Shown: positions 1-6,318, counted from the stretch's first letter. The stretch: 18,546 bases of DNA from Chryseosolibacter sp035628595 (GCA_035628595.1 DASPJN010000213.1:1-18546), one strand, 5' to 3'. Program-made: numbers and translations. Notes: generated by a model from the letters alone, not told the origin.

Positions 1-32
1 ATCATGACTAACAATAGCGCTGATTTTTTCAT
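1..32 (-). CDS. Start of an exported protein, truncated by window edge
   Basis: Reading the minus strand from an ATG at 32-30 gives MKKSALLLVM, the beginning of a typical Sec signal peptide: two lysines followed by a hydrophobic run. Only ten codons are present, so the product cannot be named. The start is supported by a perfect Bacteroidota -7 box (TATCTTTG on the minus strand, bases 81-74) that would place transcription initiation about 35-40 bases upstream of this ATG. It is divergent from the MFS transporter at 470. Confidence 0.5.
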   Translation of the reverse strand, partial: MKKSALLLVM

Positions 33-73
33 GCGTACTCGTATAAGGTTGAGAGTTAAAATTGCTTTTTTGT

Positions 74-103
74 CAAAGATAGTTATTGAAGGATAAAATC
101 AAC
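74..103 (-). promoter_or_regulatory. Putative primary sigma-factor promoter for the truncated exported gene
   Basis: On the minus strand, 81-74 reads TATCTTTG, an exact match to the Bacteroidota -7 consensus TAnnTTTG. Eighteen bases upstream, 103-100 reads GTTG, one mismatch from the -33 TTTG. The predicted start is near base 68-69, leaving a leader of about 37 bases before the ATG at 32. This is consensus matching only. Confidence 0.45.
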
Positions 104-469
104 AGGCGCAGCATGTACATTAGTTATCGACAAGCGAACGCTGATGGGTTTGTATCAAAAGACAGACCTTTCATGGATATCGATGAGGGTGGTATACGGA
201 AACCAGACGTACTTTTTTTGTCTTTTAAGATAATTTCAATTTAGCCTTGCGTCATGAATTTATTGTATTCGGATGTATACCACACGGGCGACGACCAGAT
301 GTTGCGCATTGTATCAGGCAGTAGAAAAGTCGCTCGCTGCTCTCCGGCGCGCATGCGTTGCTCAGGATTCATAAAAGAACTTTCAATGTCCGATCATTCT
401 AAAATCTAAAATCTTAATCCTCACGCTTAATTCTTAACTCTTCATTCTATATTGCAGTCGGGAAACGTT
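104..469. other. Gene-free upstream region of the MFS transporter
   Basis: No convincing gene is seen. Two short plus-strand ORFs exist (113-244, 43 aa; 254-409, 51 aa), but neither resembles a known protein or has a clear promoter or ribosome site. The last 60 bases (about 396-449) are low-complexity C/T/A-rich sequence with repeated TCTAAAATCTAAAATCTT and TTAATTCTTAACTCTT motifs. Its reverse complement resembles the TTAAGATTTT-rich sequence near 2600-2640. I found no exact TAnnTTTG box for the transporter. Confidence 0.5.
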
Positions 470-1789
470 ATGAATGCTATCACTGATGTCGCGCCATTGA
501 ACGACAAAAAAACCGTTCGCGCCTGGTATATGTATGACTGGGCCAACTCTGTTTACTCCCTCGTCATTACATCGGCTATATTCCCCGTTTACTACAAAGC
601 GGTAGCAACTGATAATGGAAGCGACATCGTAAACTTTCTCGGATTCAGCATCCAGAACTCTGTTCTCTACTCTTACGCATTGTCATTTTCATTTTTGGTC
701 GTGGCGGCCATCCTCCCGTTGCTTTCAGGTGTGGCGGACTACACTGGCAATAAAAAGATCTTCATGAAGATATTTGTGTGGATGGGCGGGCTTTCCTGCA
801 TGGGCCTGTTTTTCTTTTCAGATGTGTCGATGCTGGAATGGGCGATTGTTTTTTCCATACTGGCCAGCATCGGATATTCAGGAAGCCTTGTCTTTTATGA
901 CGCTTACCTTCCCGAGATCGTTACCGAAGATCGTTATGATGCCACCAGCGCCCGCGGTTATTCGATGGGCTACTATGGCAGTGTTATCCTGATGGTTTTG
1001 TGTCTTGTACTTATCCTCGGCCATCAATCTTTTGGTTTTGATAATGAAGGAATGGCCACGCGCGTTTCGTTTTTACTCGTGGGAGCATGGTGGATCGGCT
1101 TTGCCTACATTCCATTCCTTCTGCTGCCTGATAATCCCACAAACCGCAAGCCGGGTAACGATATCTGGAAAAAAGGTTATGAAGAGATCAGGAAGGTCTG
1201 GGGGAGCCTTAAGCAACAACCGGAACTAAAGAAATACCTGCTCGCTTTCTTCTTCTTCAACATGGGTGTGCAAACGGTGATGTATCTGGCTGCACTTTTT
1301 GGAACGGATGTCCTTCACCTGGAAAGCAGTAAGCTGATTCAAACGGTACTGATCATTCAACTCGTCGGTGCTGTAGGGGCATGGCTATTTGCAAAGTTGT
1401 CGGAGGCGAAGGGTAACAAGTTTTCACTACTGACAATGATCTCCATCTGGATCCTGATATGCATTGCCGCCTATTACATTCAAACTGAAAACCAGTTCTA
1501 CGTGCTGGCATTTGTGGTGGGCATGGTCATGGGAGGCATTCAATCATTGTCGCGCGCAACATATTCTAAACTCATCCCCGAAAACACGATCGACCATACA
1601 TCCTACTTCAGCTTTTACGATGTCACGTACAATCTCTCGATCGTACTGGGCACTTTTTCGTATGGACTTATCGATCAACTAACAGGCAGCATGCGATATA
1701 GTGCGTTAACGCTGGCGATTTACTTCGTTATCGGTATGCTCATTCTCAGTACGCTGAAATCGGGAAGACTAACACCCAAGATTCCGTAG
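470..1789 (+). CDS. MFS transporter, UMF1/Atg22-like family
   Basis: A 439-aa inner-membrane protein with about twelve hydrophobic segments. It begins with the signature of the UMF1 (Atg22-like) branch of the major facilitator superfamily, WYMYDWANSVYSLVI, within the first 40 residues. The loop between helices 2 and 3 carries GVADYTGNKK, the MFS GxxxDxxGxR/K motif. Yeast Atg22 effluxes amino acids from the vacuole, but the substrates of bacterial members are unknown, so only 'transporter' is supported. The frame opens six codons earlier at a TTG (452). I prefer the ATG at 470, which is preceded by GGGAAACG and gives the usual family N-terminus. The gene stands alone: upstream is a gene-free region, and downstream are hairpins at 1987-2056 and a convergent response regulator. 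Confidence 0.88.
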   Translation: MNAITDVAPLNDKKTVRAWYMYDWANSVYSLVITSAIFPVYYKAVATDNGSDIVNFLGFSIQNSVLYSYALSFSFLVVAAILPLLSGVADYTGNKKIFMKIFVWMGGLSCMGLFFFSDVSMLEWAIVFSILASIGYSGSLVFYDAYLPEIVTEDRYDATSARGYSMGYYGSVILMVLCLVLILGHQSFGFDNEGMATRVSFLLVGAWWIGFAYIPFLLLPDNPTNRKPGNDIWKKGYEEIRKVWGSLKQQPELKKYLLAFFFFNMGVQTVMYLAALFGTDVLHLESSKLIQTVLIIQLVGAVGAWLFAKLSEAKGNKFSLLTMISIWILICIAAYYIQTENQFYVLAFVVGMVMGGIQSLSRATYSKLIPENTIDHTSYFSFYDVTYNLSIVLGTFSYGLIDQLTGSMRYSALTLAIYFVIGMLILSTLKSGRLTPKIP

Positions 1790-1986
1790 CGTTTCGCACG
1801 GTTTTGCCTGTATTGATTCATCTTTAGTTCATCGTCATGAATGAAACGGCATATCAAGTGTTTCAGGCCGGGAAATTCGTCATTTAGCGCGGAAAAAGAT
1901 GTGTTTGCGATTGGGTCGATTGTCATGAAAACCAGACATAAATTCTCAAGCATGCCAGTCAGATGTAGTTTAGCTTTACAACTACA

Positions 1987-2009
1987 CAATCCTCAAGGAT
2001 TGGGCTTTT
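1987..2009 (+). terminator. Hairpin downstream of the MFS gene, possible terminator
   Basis: CAATCC (1987-1992) and GGATTG (1997-2002) form a perfect 6-bp stem around a TCAA loop, followed by GGCTTTT. The stem is short and the T-run has only four bases, so termination would be weak. A second, better hairpin follows at 2022-2056. Confidence 0.4.
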
Positions 2010-2021
2010 AAAAGGGTAATA

Positions 2022-2056
2022 AGCAGTTGCCGTAGATGATGGCGACTGCTTTTTTT
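2022..2056 (+). terminator. Rho-independent terminator between convergent genes
   Basis: AGCAGTTGCC (2022-2031) pairs with GGCGACTGCT (2041-2050) around a 9-base loop, with one non-Watson-Crick position, and runs straight into seven T residues (2050-2056). The T-run is on the plus strand, so it best serves the MFS transporter 230 bases upstream. It also overlaps the stop codon of the convergent response regulator, where the minus strand has no comparable T-run. Confidence 0.7.
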
Positions 2057-2426
2057 ATGCAATAAATATCCGCAGCGAATTATACATATCTTTTAATGTG
2101 CTTGCTTTCTGGATAAAGCTTACAGCGCCATATTTGATTGATTCGTTGTAATCAGGGTGGCTGATCGAAGTTGAGTACATCACAACAGGTATCTCTTTAA
2201 AGTCGTCGAACGTGCGCAGATATTTCAGAAACGTAATACCATCCATACCAGGCATATTGATATCCAGAAATATATAATCAGGCAGGATGGTCGCATCGTT
2301 TAGAAACTTCATCGCTGCTTCGGCGTCAAATGCGAGCAAGCATTTTACTTCCGGATTAATTGAATAAGCCGCTTCCTTAAAAACCTCCAGGTCATCTGGA
2401 TCATCGTCAACGCAAAGTATTGTCAT
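2055..2426 (-). CDS. Single-domain response regulator (CheY/Rcp1-like)
   Basis: A 123-aa protein made of one receiver domain and nothing else. The acidic pocket is DDD at residues 7-9, and the phospho-acceptor is Asp55 in YIFLDINMPGMDG. The switch Ser/Thr is at 85-86 (MYSTS), and the conserved Lys is 107 in FIQKAS. There is no DNA-binding or enzymatic output domain, so it probably passes phosphate or binds a partner protein, as Rcp1/CheY-like regulators do. Cytophagales genomes carry many such proteins, usually paired with PAS/GAF histidine kinases, but no kinase is nearby. The ATG at 2426 is only 13 bases from a perfect -7 box (2447-2440). The upstream flank is the repeat-filled region. Confidence 0.9.
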   Translation of the reverse strand: MTILCVDDDPDDLEVFKEAAYSINPEVKCLLAFDAEAAMKFLNDATILPDYIFLDINMPGMDGITFLKYLRTFDDFKEIPVVMYSTSISHPDYNESIKYGAVSFIQKASTLKDMYNSLRIFIA

Positions 2427-2439
2427 AGCGAAGGTTATG

Positions 2440-2447
2440 CAAAGCTA
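2440..2447 (-). promoter_or_regulatory. -7 promoter box of the response regulator
   Basis: The minus strand reads TAGCTTTG, an exact TAnnTTTG match. It ends 13 bases before the start codon, implying a very short leader (under 10 bases). No good -33 TTTG lies at the expected distance, so this rests on the -7 box alone. Confidence 0.4.
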
Positions 2448-2543
2448 ATGAATTTAGCTTCCAGCGTTACCTCTTAAAAGAAAATTGATGGCAATTCCCG
2501 CCGGTGGAAGGAGTGTCGGTTCGATTATAATCCCTAAGTGTGC

Positions 2544-2705
2544 GCAACGTTTAACAGCGTGTACTGCTGAAATAAAGATTTAACAATGACGAATGACGAC
2601 TAATGATTAACTAACAATTAACTAACGATTTAAGATTTTCGAAGTACAAGGGTTTGGTGGCGGGATTACTTGCGTGATCCCGGAGAGGGGAGGCTTAAAC
2701 AGCAA
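2544..2705. repeat. Intergenic repeat, copy A (longer form)
   Basis: This segment matches 2806-2939 (copy B). The shared order is GCAAyGTTTAACAG, ATAAAGATTTA, GACGACTA, then 31 identical bases (2626-2656 against 2860-2890), one substitution, and 27 identical bases (2658-2684 against 2892-2918), ending in GGCTTAAACAGCAA. Copy A has about 30 extra bases of TTAACTAAC-type sequence. Its end contains the GGGATTAC-TTGC-GTGATCCC hairpin and the left arm AAACAGCAA of the large palindrome, but the palindrome itself is missing. Confidence 0.75.
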
Positions 2706-2805
2706 ATCGTTTCAGTCAATGCCACGGCTTTTTCAATGCCACGTTTTCCAAATCCTGAGAATGGTTTTGCGCGCCTGCCAGCAGCGAGCGAGGGTTCTTT
2801 CCTGA

Positions 2806-2939
2806 GCAATGTTTAACAGTAGGTATTTCCTGAGATAAAGATTTACGAACGACGACTAGCGATTTAAGATTTTCGAAGTACAAGGGTTTGTTGGCGGGAT
2901 TACTTGCGTGATCCCGGAAAGGGGGGGCTTAAACAGCAA
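2806..2939. repeat. Intergenic repeat, copy B (shorter form, leads into the tandem array)
   Basis: Second copy of the segment at 2544-2705, about 30 bases shorter. Unlike copy A, its terminal AAACAGCAA continues into a complete large palindrome, so copy B forms the left edge of the three-unit tRNA-tail array. The 100 bases between the copies (2706-2805) hold nothing recognisable apart from CAATGCCACG occurring twice (2718-2727 and 2734-2743). Confidence 0.75.
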
Positions 2940-3055
2940 TCACCAGCTCGCTGCGCTCGCACGCATTTTTTATTTCTTCGCTCCGGCTCAAGCTTCGCTT
3001 GGCCTTGCTTCGAAATAAAAAACCCATGACTGATCGTCATGGGCGATTGCTGTTT
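2931..3055. repeat. Large palindrome, unit 1
   Basis: The left arm AAACAGCAATCAC pairs with GCGATTGCTGTTT with one mismatch. Inside are an 11-bp stem (TTTTTTATTTC with GAAATAAAAAA), a GGCtCAAGC/GCTTGGCC core, and the terminator hairpin CCCATGAC (3023-3030) / GTCATGGG (3036-3043). Confidence 0.85.
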
Positions 3056-3101
3056 GCGGAGAGGGCGGGATTACTTGCGTGATCCCGGAAAGGGGAGGCT
3101 T

Positions 3102-3225
3102 AACCAGCAATCGCCAGCTCGCTGCGCTCGCACGCATTTTTTATTCTTCGCTTCGGCTCAAGCTTCGCTTGGCCTTGCTTCGAAATAAAAAACCCATGAC
3201 TGATCGTCATGGGCGATTGCTGTTT
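3102..3225. repeat. Large palindrome, unit 2
   Basis: The left arm AACCAGCAATCGC pairs with GCGATTGCTGTTT with one mismatch. This copy lacks one T in the ATTTCTTCG segment, shortening the internal A/T stem. The terminator hairpin is CCCATGAC (3193-3200) / GTCATGGG (3206-3213), with six T residues after it on the minus strand. Confidence 0.85.
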
Positions 3226-3271
3226 GCGGAGAGGGCGGGATTACTTACGTGATCCCGGAAAGGGGAGGCTT

Positions 3272-3396
3272 AAACAGCAATCGCCAGCTCGCTACACTCG
3301 CACGCATTTTTTATTTCTTCGCTTCGGCTCAAGCTTCGCTTGGCCTTGCTTCGAAATAAAAAACCCATGACTGATCATCATGGGCGATTGCTGTTT
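3272..3396. repeat. Large palindrome, unit 3, directly behind tRNA-Ser
   Basis: The left arm AAACAGCAATCGC (3272-3284) is a perfect 13-bp complement of GCGATTGCTGTTT (3384-3396). The inner A/T stem pairs 3307-3317 with 3353-3363 (11 bp). Two changes (CTACACTCG for CTGCGCTCG; ATCATCAT for ATCGTCAT) distinguish it from units 1 and 2. Its right arm begins one base after the tRNA gene's discriminator, so the tRNA transcript runs straight into it. Confidence 0.85.
3358..3384 (-). terminator. Intrinsic terminator of tRNA-Ser (first of three copies)
   Basis: On the minus strand CCCATGA (3384-3378) and TCATGGG (3370-3364) form a 7-bp stem, followed by TTTTTT (3363-3358) then ATTTC. This is a standard rho-independent terminator 14 bases past the tRNA 3' end. 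Copies at 3187-3213 and 3017-3043 have an 8-bp stem and could catch read-through. Confidence 0.8.
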
Positions 3397-3397
3397 G

Positions 3398-3484
3398 CGG
3401 AGAGGGCGGGATTCGAACCCGCGATACGGTTTCCCGCATACACACTTTCCAGGCGTGCTCCTTCAACCACTCGGACACCTCTCC
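3398..3484 (-). tRNA. tRNA-Ser(GGA)
   Basis: An 87-nt serine tRNA on the minus strand. The acceptor stem GGAGAGG (3484-3478) pairs with CCTCTCC (3405-3399), and the discriminator is G (3398). The anticodon loop CTGGAAA (3452-3446) gives anticodon GGA, reading UCC/UCU. The long variable arm typical of class II tRNAs is ATGCGG-GAAA-CCGTAT. The T-arm is GCGGG-TTCGAAT-CCCGC. The CCA end is not encoded (CAA follows), so it must be added after transcription. A perfect -7 box lies 12 bases upstream, and a terminator follows directly. Confidence 0.96.
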
Positions 3485-3496
3485 TGATTGAGGGCA

Positions 3497-3504
3497 CAAA
3501 TATA
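3497..3504 (-). promoter_or_regulatory. -7 promoter box of tRNA-Ser
   Basis: The minus strand reads TATATTTG, an exact TAnnTTTG match, with transcription expected to start about 8 bases before the mature 5' end. A clear -33 TTTG at 19-21 bases is not seen; TTTG occurs at 11 bases (3519-3516), which is too close. Confidence 0.5.
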
Positions 3505-3587
3505 ACCCAAACTGGCAAACCATTTCAGATTAGTAATTTCATATTTCACATTGATTTCAGATCGCGCACTAACCAGAAACACGAAGC

Positions 3588-4355
3588 CTAGTAGTGAAGG
3601 TGTTTGACCGTGAGCCCCTGGTTGATCAGCTGCTTGAGCGAATCAATACCAATTTTTAAATGTCGCTCAACGTATTTCTGTGTGACGGTTAAATCACTGG
3701 CTTCAGTTTTAACACCTTCCGGAACCATCGGTTGATCGGAAACAAGCAGCAGCGCGCCGGTCGGGATCTTGTTATAAAAGGCGGTAGAGAAAATTGTGGC
3801 TGTCTCCATATCAATGGCCATCACCCTGATCTTTCGAAGGTATTCTTTAAAATCTTCATCCCATTCCCAAACACGGCGGTTGGTCGTGTAAACAGTTCCT
3901 GTCCAGTAGTCCTGCTTATAATCACGGATGGTAGTTGAGATCGCTTTTTGCAACGCGAACGCAGGAAGTGCCGGAACTTCAGGCGGAAAATAATCGTTCG
4001 AAGTTCCTTCTCCGCGAATGGCTGCGATCGGAAGAATCAGGTCGCCGAGATGATTCTTTTTGAGTCCGCCACACTTCCCAAGAAACACCGCAGCTTTCGG
4101 CTGGATGGCGCTGAGACAATCCATCACCGTTGCAGCGTTTGGACTTCCCATTCCAAAGTTTATGATGGTAATGCCTTCAGCAGTTGCGCTGCGCATGGGG
4201 CGGTCAAGACCTTGCACCGGTACGTTGTGAAGCTCAGCGAATGCCTTTACGTAGTTGTCGAAGTTTGTCAGGAGAATGTATTCGCCAAAGTTCTTCAGCG
4301 CCTGGCCGGTGTATCGCGGTAACCAGTTGTCAACAATTTCCTTTTTGGTTTTCAT
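3588..4355 (-). CDS. amn: AMP nucleosidase (short form)
   Basis: A 255-aa cytoplasmic enzyme of the purine nucleoside phosphorylase/AMP nucleosidase superfamily, which hydrolyses AMP to adenine and ribose 5-phosphate. Visible motifs are the phosphate/ribose-binding INFGMGSPNAATV (65-77), the GKCGG glycine turn (93-97), MAIDMETATIF (179-189), whose Met-Glu contacts ribose, and SDQP (206-209), with the likely catalytic Asp207. It matches the short version common in Bacteroidota, which lacks the N-terminal domain of the ~480-aa Escherichia coli Amn. The ATG at 4355 gives a natural N-terminus. It is divergent from the HsdR_N-like gene, with about 100 bases between the preferred starts. A nucleoside phosphorylase role is the main alternative. 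Confidence 0.88.
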   Translation of the reverse strand: MKTKKEIVDNWLPRYTGQALKNFGEYILLTNFDNYVKAFAELHNVPVQGLDRPMRSATAEGITIINFGMGSPNAATVMDCLSAIQPKAAVFLGKCGGLKKNHLGDLILPIAAIRGEGTSNDYFPPEVPALPAFALQKAISTTIRDYKQDYWTGTVYTTNRRVWEWDEDFKEYLRKIRVMAIDMETATIFSTAFYNKIPTGALLLVSDQPMVPEGVKTEASDLTVTQKYVERHLKIGIDSLKQLINQGLTVKHLHY

Positions 4356-4456
4356 AAGCTGCAGGACTGGATGAAAAGTGTGTGCTCTGATGACAAATTC
4401 AATTATTATTTATGGATAAACAAATATCTGTCGCCAAATTTGAAGGTCGACACCGT

Positions 4457-4912
4457 ATGCAGCCACTGAATCTTCCCGCGTTTGAATTTAAAGTAAAGAG
4501 GGAGGCAGATAAGTTATGGATCTATGATCAGATCCGTAAAAAATTTATCTTCCTTACGCCTGAAGAATGGGTTCGGCAACACTTCCTTAATTTCCTGATC
4601 AACCACCGCAACTATCCGAAATCGTTAATTAAAGTTGAAGGCGGACTTGTGTATAATCAATTGAAAAAACGGTCTGACATCCTTGTGTTCAACCGAACAG
4701 GAAAACCGTGGATGATCATCGAATGCAAAGCATTTAATATCGGGGTTGATGAAGATACACTGCGCCAGGTTTCAGTTTACAATCACACGCACAGGTCGAA
4801 GTACATTGTGGTCACGAACGGATTGAAACATTATTGCGCGCATGTCGATTGGACAATGAACAAAACACAATCTTTAACAGACCTGCCGGATTTTGAAGCG
4901 GATGAAAATTAA
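4457..4912 (+). CDS. Orphan HsdR N-terminal-like (PD-(D/E)xK nuclease fold) protein
   Basis: A 151-aa protein matching the type I restriction R-subunit N-terminal domain (HSDR_N family) and nothing more: there is no helicase part and no HsdM/HsdS gene nearby. The nuclease-fold core is visible as RSDILVF (Asp74) followed by WMIIECK (Glu89-x-Lys91), plus the early glutamate in TPEEWVRQHF. It could cut or bind DNA, but such solo proteins are widespread in Bacteroidota and uncharacterised as far as I know. The frame opens at ATG 4412, adding MDKQISVAKFEGRHR. I chose ATG 4457 because GAAGG lies ten bases before it and the known family N-terminus (MQ-LNLP-) begins there. It ends in a terminator shared with convergent ald. 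Confidence 0.8.
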   Translation: MQPLNLPAFEFKVKREADKLWIYDQIRKKFIFLTPEEWVRQHFLNFLINHRNYPKSLIKVEGGLVYNQLKKRSDILVFNRTGKPWMIIECKAFNIGVDEDTLRQVSVYNHTHRSKYIVVTNGLKHYCAHVDWTMNKTQSLTDLPDFEADEN

Positions 4913-4939
4913 AAAGGCTACCGGTAGAGGCAGCCTTTT
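4912..4939. terminator. Bidirectional terminator between HsdR_N-like gene and ald
   Basis: AAAAGGCTACC (4912-4922) pairs with GGCAGCCTTTT (4929-4939) with one mismatch, around a GGTAGA loop. The A-run on one side and T-run on the other suit both converging genes. The stem overlaps the stop codon of the upstream gene. Confidence 0.7.
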
Positions 4940-4957
4940 CAAATCAGTTGTAGAATA

Positions 4958-6070
4958 TCAGAGGAATTTTTTAACGTCTGTATATGGTAAGTTGAATGCG
5001 TCAGCTACGGCCTTGTATACAACTTCACCATGAATCACGTTCAACCCGTTTCTCAATTCCATACTTTCATTACATGCTTCTTTCCAACCTTGATTTGCAA
5101 GGCGGATTGCGTAAGGCAATGTCGCATTTGTCAAAGCAAGAGTTGATGTATATGGCACAGCGCCCGGCATATTTGCCACACAATAATGAACAACATCGTC
5201 GATGATAAAAGTAGGATTCTCATGTGTTGTCGGTGTACACGTTTCGATGCAACCACCCTGGTCTACAGCGACGTCGACAAGTACCGTTCCCGGTCTCATG
5301 GTCTTCAGCATGTCGCGTGTGATAAGCTTAGGTGCTTTTGCACCTGGGATCAGGACGCCACCAACGATGAGGTCGTGATCTTTTACGAGTTCGCGGATGC
5401 TGTATTCGTTCGATACCATTGTGTGCACATTCTTCGGCATTACATCATCGAGGTAACGTAAACGGTTCAGGTTAACGTCCATCAATGTCACGTCAGCGCC
5501 CATACCTGCAGCGATCTTTGCAGCGTTTGTTCCAACGACACCACCACCGAGGATCAAAACTTTCGCGGGCTTCACGCCAGGAACGCCACCCAGCAAAATG
5601 CCACGGCCTTTCAAAGGTTTTTCAAGGTATTTCGCACCTTCCTGTATAGACATTCTACCCGCTACTTCCGACATAGGGATCAGAAGCGGTAAGCTTCCGT
5701 CTGCGCGCTCAACTGTTTCATACGCGAGGCAAACTGCACCACTCTCGACCATTGCTTTTGCAAGCGGTTCGTAAGAAGCAAAATGGAAATATGTAAAGAC
5801 AAGCTGACCCTTCCTGATCAACTTGTATTCCTGCTCAATCGGTTCTTTTACTTTGATGATCATTTCAGCAAGGCTGAAAACTTCAGCTGCACTTGAAATG
5901 ATTTTGGCGCCAGCCTGTGCATACTGGTCATCTGAAAATCCACTGCCTACGCCTGCGGTAGCCTGGACATAAACGGTATGACCACGCTTTACAAGCTCCT
6001 GCGTACCGGCAGGTGTAAGGGCAACGCGGTTTTCGTTATTCTTAATTTCTTTAGGAACACCAATGATCAT
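4958..6070 (-). CDS. ald: Alanine dehydrogenase
   Basis: A 370-aa NAD-dependent enzyme interconverting L-alanine and pyruvate plus ammonium; the usual family length is about 370. From the ATG at 6070 the numbering coincides with characterised enzymes: Arg15 and Lys75 bind substrate, and His96 and Asp270 are catalytic. The Rossmann turn GGGVVG is at 175-180, with Asp198 after it for the NAD ribose. The frame stays open to 6130 (twenty more codons). I reject that start because those residues do not fit the family and a perfect TAnnTTTG box (6102-6095) would lie inside the extension. Downstream it converges on the shared terminator at 4912. It is divergent from the fused 2-oxoacid dehydrogenase, which may consume the pyruvate it makes. 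Confidence 0.95.
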   Translation of the reverse strand: MIIGVPKEIKNNENRVALTPAGTQELVKRGHTVYVQATAGVGSGFSDDQYAQAGAKIISSAAEVFSLAEMIIKVKEPIEQEYKLIRKGQLVFTYFHFASYEPLAKAMVESGAVCLAYETVERADGSLPLLIPMSEVAGRMSIQEGAKYLEKPLKGRGILLGGVPGVKPAKVLILGGGVVGTNAAKIAAGMGADVTLMDVNLNRLRYLDDVMPKNVHTMVSNEYSIRELVKDHDLIVGGVLIPGAKAPKLITRDMLKTMRPGTVLVDVAVDQGGCIETCTPTTHENPTFIIDDVVHYCVANMPGAVPYTSTLALTNATLPYAIRLANQGWKEACNESMELRNGLNVIHGEVVYKAVADAFNLPYTDVKKFL

Positions 6071-6094
6071 AGATTTCAATCGATTTAAAGGCTG

Positions 6095-6102
6095 CAAATA
6101 TA
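6095..6102 (-). promoter_or_regulatory. -7 promoter box of ald
   Basis: The minus strand reads TATATTTG, an exact TAnnTTTG match, placing transcription start near 6088-6091 and a leader of about 20 bases. TTTG upstream (6131-6128) is 25 bases away, longer than the usual ~19-22, so the -33 element is uncertain. The box decides the start codon at 6070. Confidence 0.5.
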
Positions 6103-6192
6103 TGATTTTCAGCGCATGGATGAAGATCAAAGGGTGAGATCTTGCGGTGTCCTAATAAAAGCTTGCAATTTTTATAAATCAAAGGCTTTCAT

Positions 6193-6226
6193 TTTGTCGT
6201 TTCGCGCAAGGGAAAACGAATATTTG
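6193..6226 (+). promoter_or_regulatory. Possible promoter of the fused E1 dehydrogenase
   Basis: TTTG (6193-6196), then 22 bases, then AATATTTG (6219-6226), one mismatch from TAnnTTTG. Start would fall near 6232, giving a leader of about 85 bases if translation begins at GTG 6319, or about 12 bases if at TTG 6244. Confidence 0.35.
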
Positions 6227-6318
6227 GACGGGAAAAACTGTTTTTGAAAGGTAGGCTTATCTTTCTATTTTTGACTCGATTGACTGTAATCGATTTCGGA
6301 GACCATAGATTAAGAAGC

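Larger units (their letters stand above)
2893..3413 (-). repeat. Three tandem ~170-bp units carrying tRNA-Ser 3' tails and large palindromes
   Basis: The string GGCGGGATT recurs at 2893, 3064, 3234 and 3405, a period of 171, 170 and 171 bases. Each unit contains the T-arm-like hairpin GGGATTAC-TTGC-GTGATCCC, the linker GGAAAGGGGAGGCTT, a 125-bp palindrome and then GCGGAGAGGGCGGGATT. That last 17-mer (3056-3072, 3226-3242) is identical to the 3' end of the tRNA-Ser gene with two flanking bases (3397-3413). In the minus-strand sense the array is [tRNA tail-terminator-palindrome] repeated behind the intact tRNA gene. Copies differ by a few substitutions and a one-base deletion, so the duplication is fairly recent but not fresh. 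Confidence 0.9.

Noticed and set aside
113..244. 43-aa plus-strand ORF in the first intergenic region
   Set aside because: No promoter, ribosome site or familiar sequence; it starts just behind the minus-strand promoter and looks like chance.
254..409. 51-aa plus-strand ORF (MNLLYSDVYHTGDD...)
   Set aside because: No recognised family or start signals, and it runs into low-complexity intergenic repeat. A decayed gene fragment is possible but unsupported.
1720..1989. 89-aa minus-strand ORF overlapping the end of the MFS gene
   Set aside because: It lies partly antisense to a clear coding region, has no recognisable domain or promoter, and its composition (MCSCKAKLHL...) looks random.
2893..3397. 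CRISPR array
   Set aside because: The repeats are ~170 bp with palindromes and near-identical 'spacers'; there are no short repeats with variable spacers and no cas genes.
2893..3484. Integrated mobile element at tRNA-Ser bounded by att repeats
   Set aside because: The tRNA 3' copies are only ~170 bp apart with no integrase or cargo gene between them, so a present-day element is not supported; an ancient remnant cannot be excluded.
3329..3591. ORFs on both strands across tRNA-Ser (64 and 83 aa)
   Set aside because: They translate the tRNA gene and the palindromic repeat; the tRNA structure explains the sequence fully.
4412..4912. Type I restriction-modification system
   Set aside because: Only the HsdR N-terminal domain is present; there is no helicase part, methylase or specificity subunit in the window.
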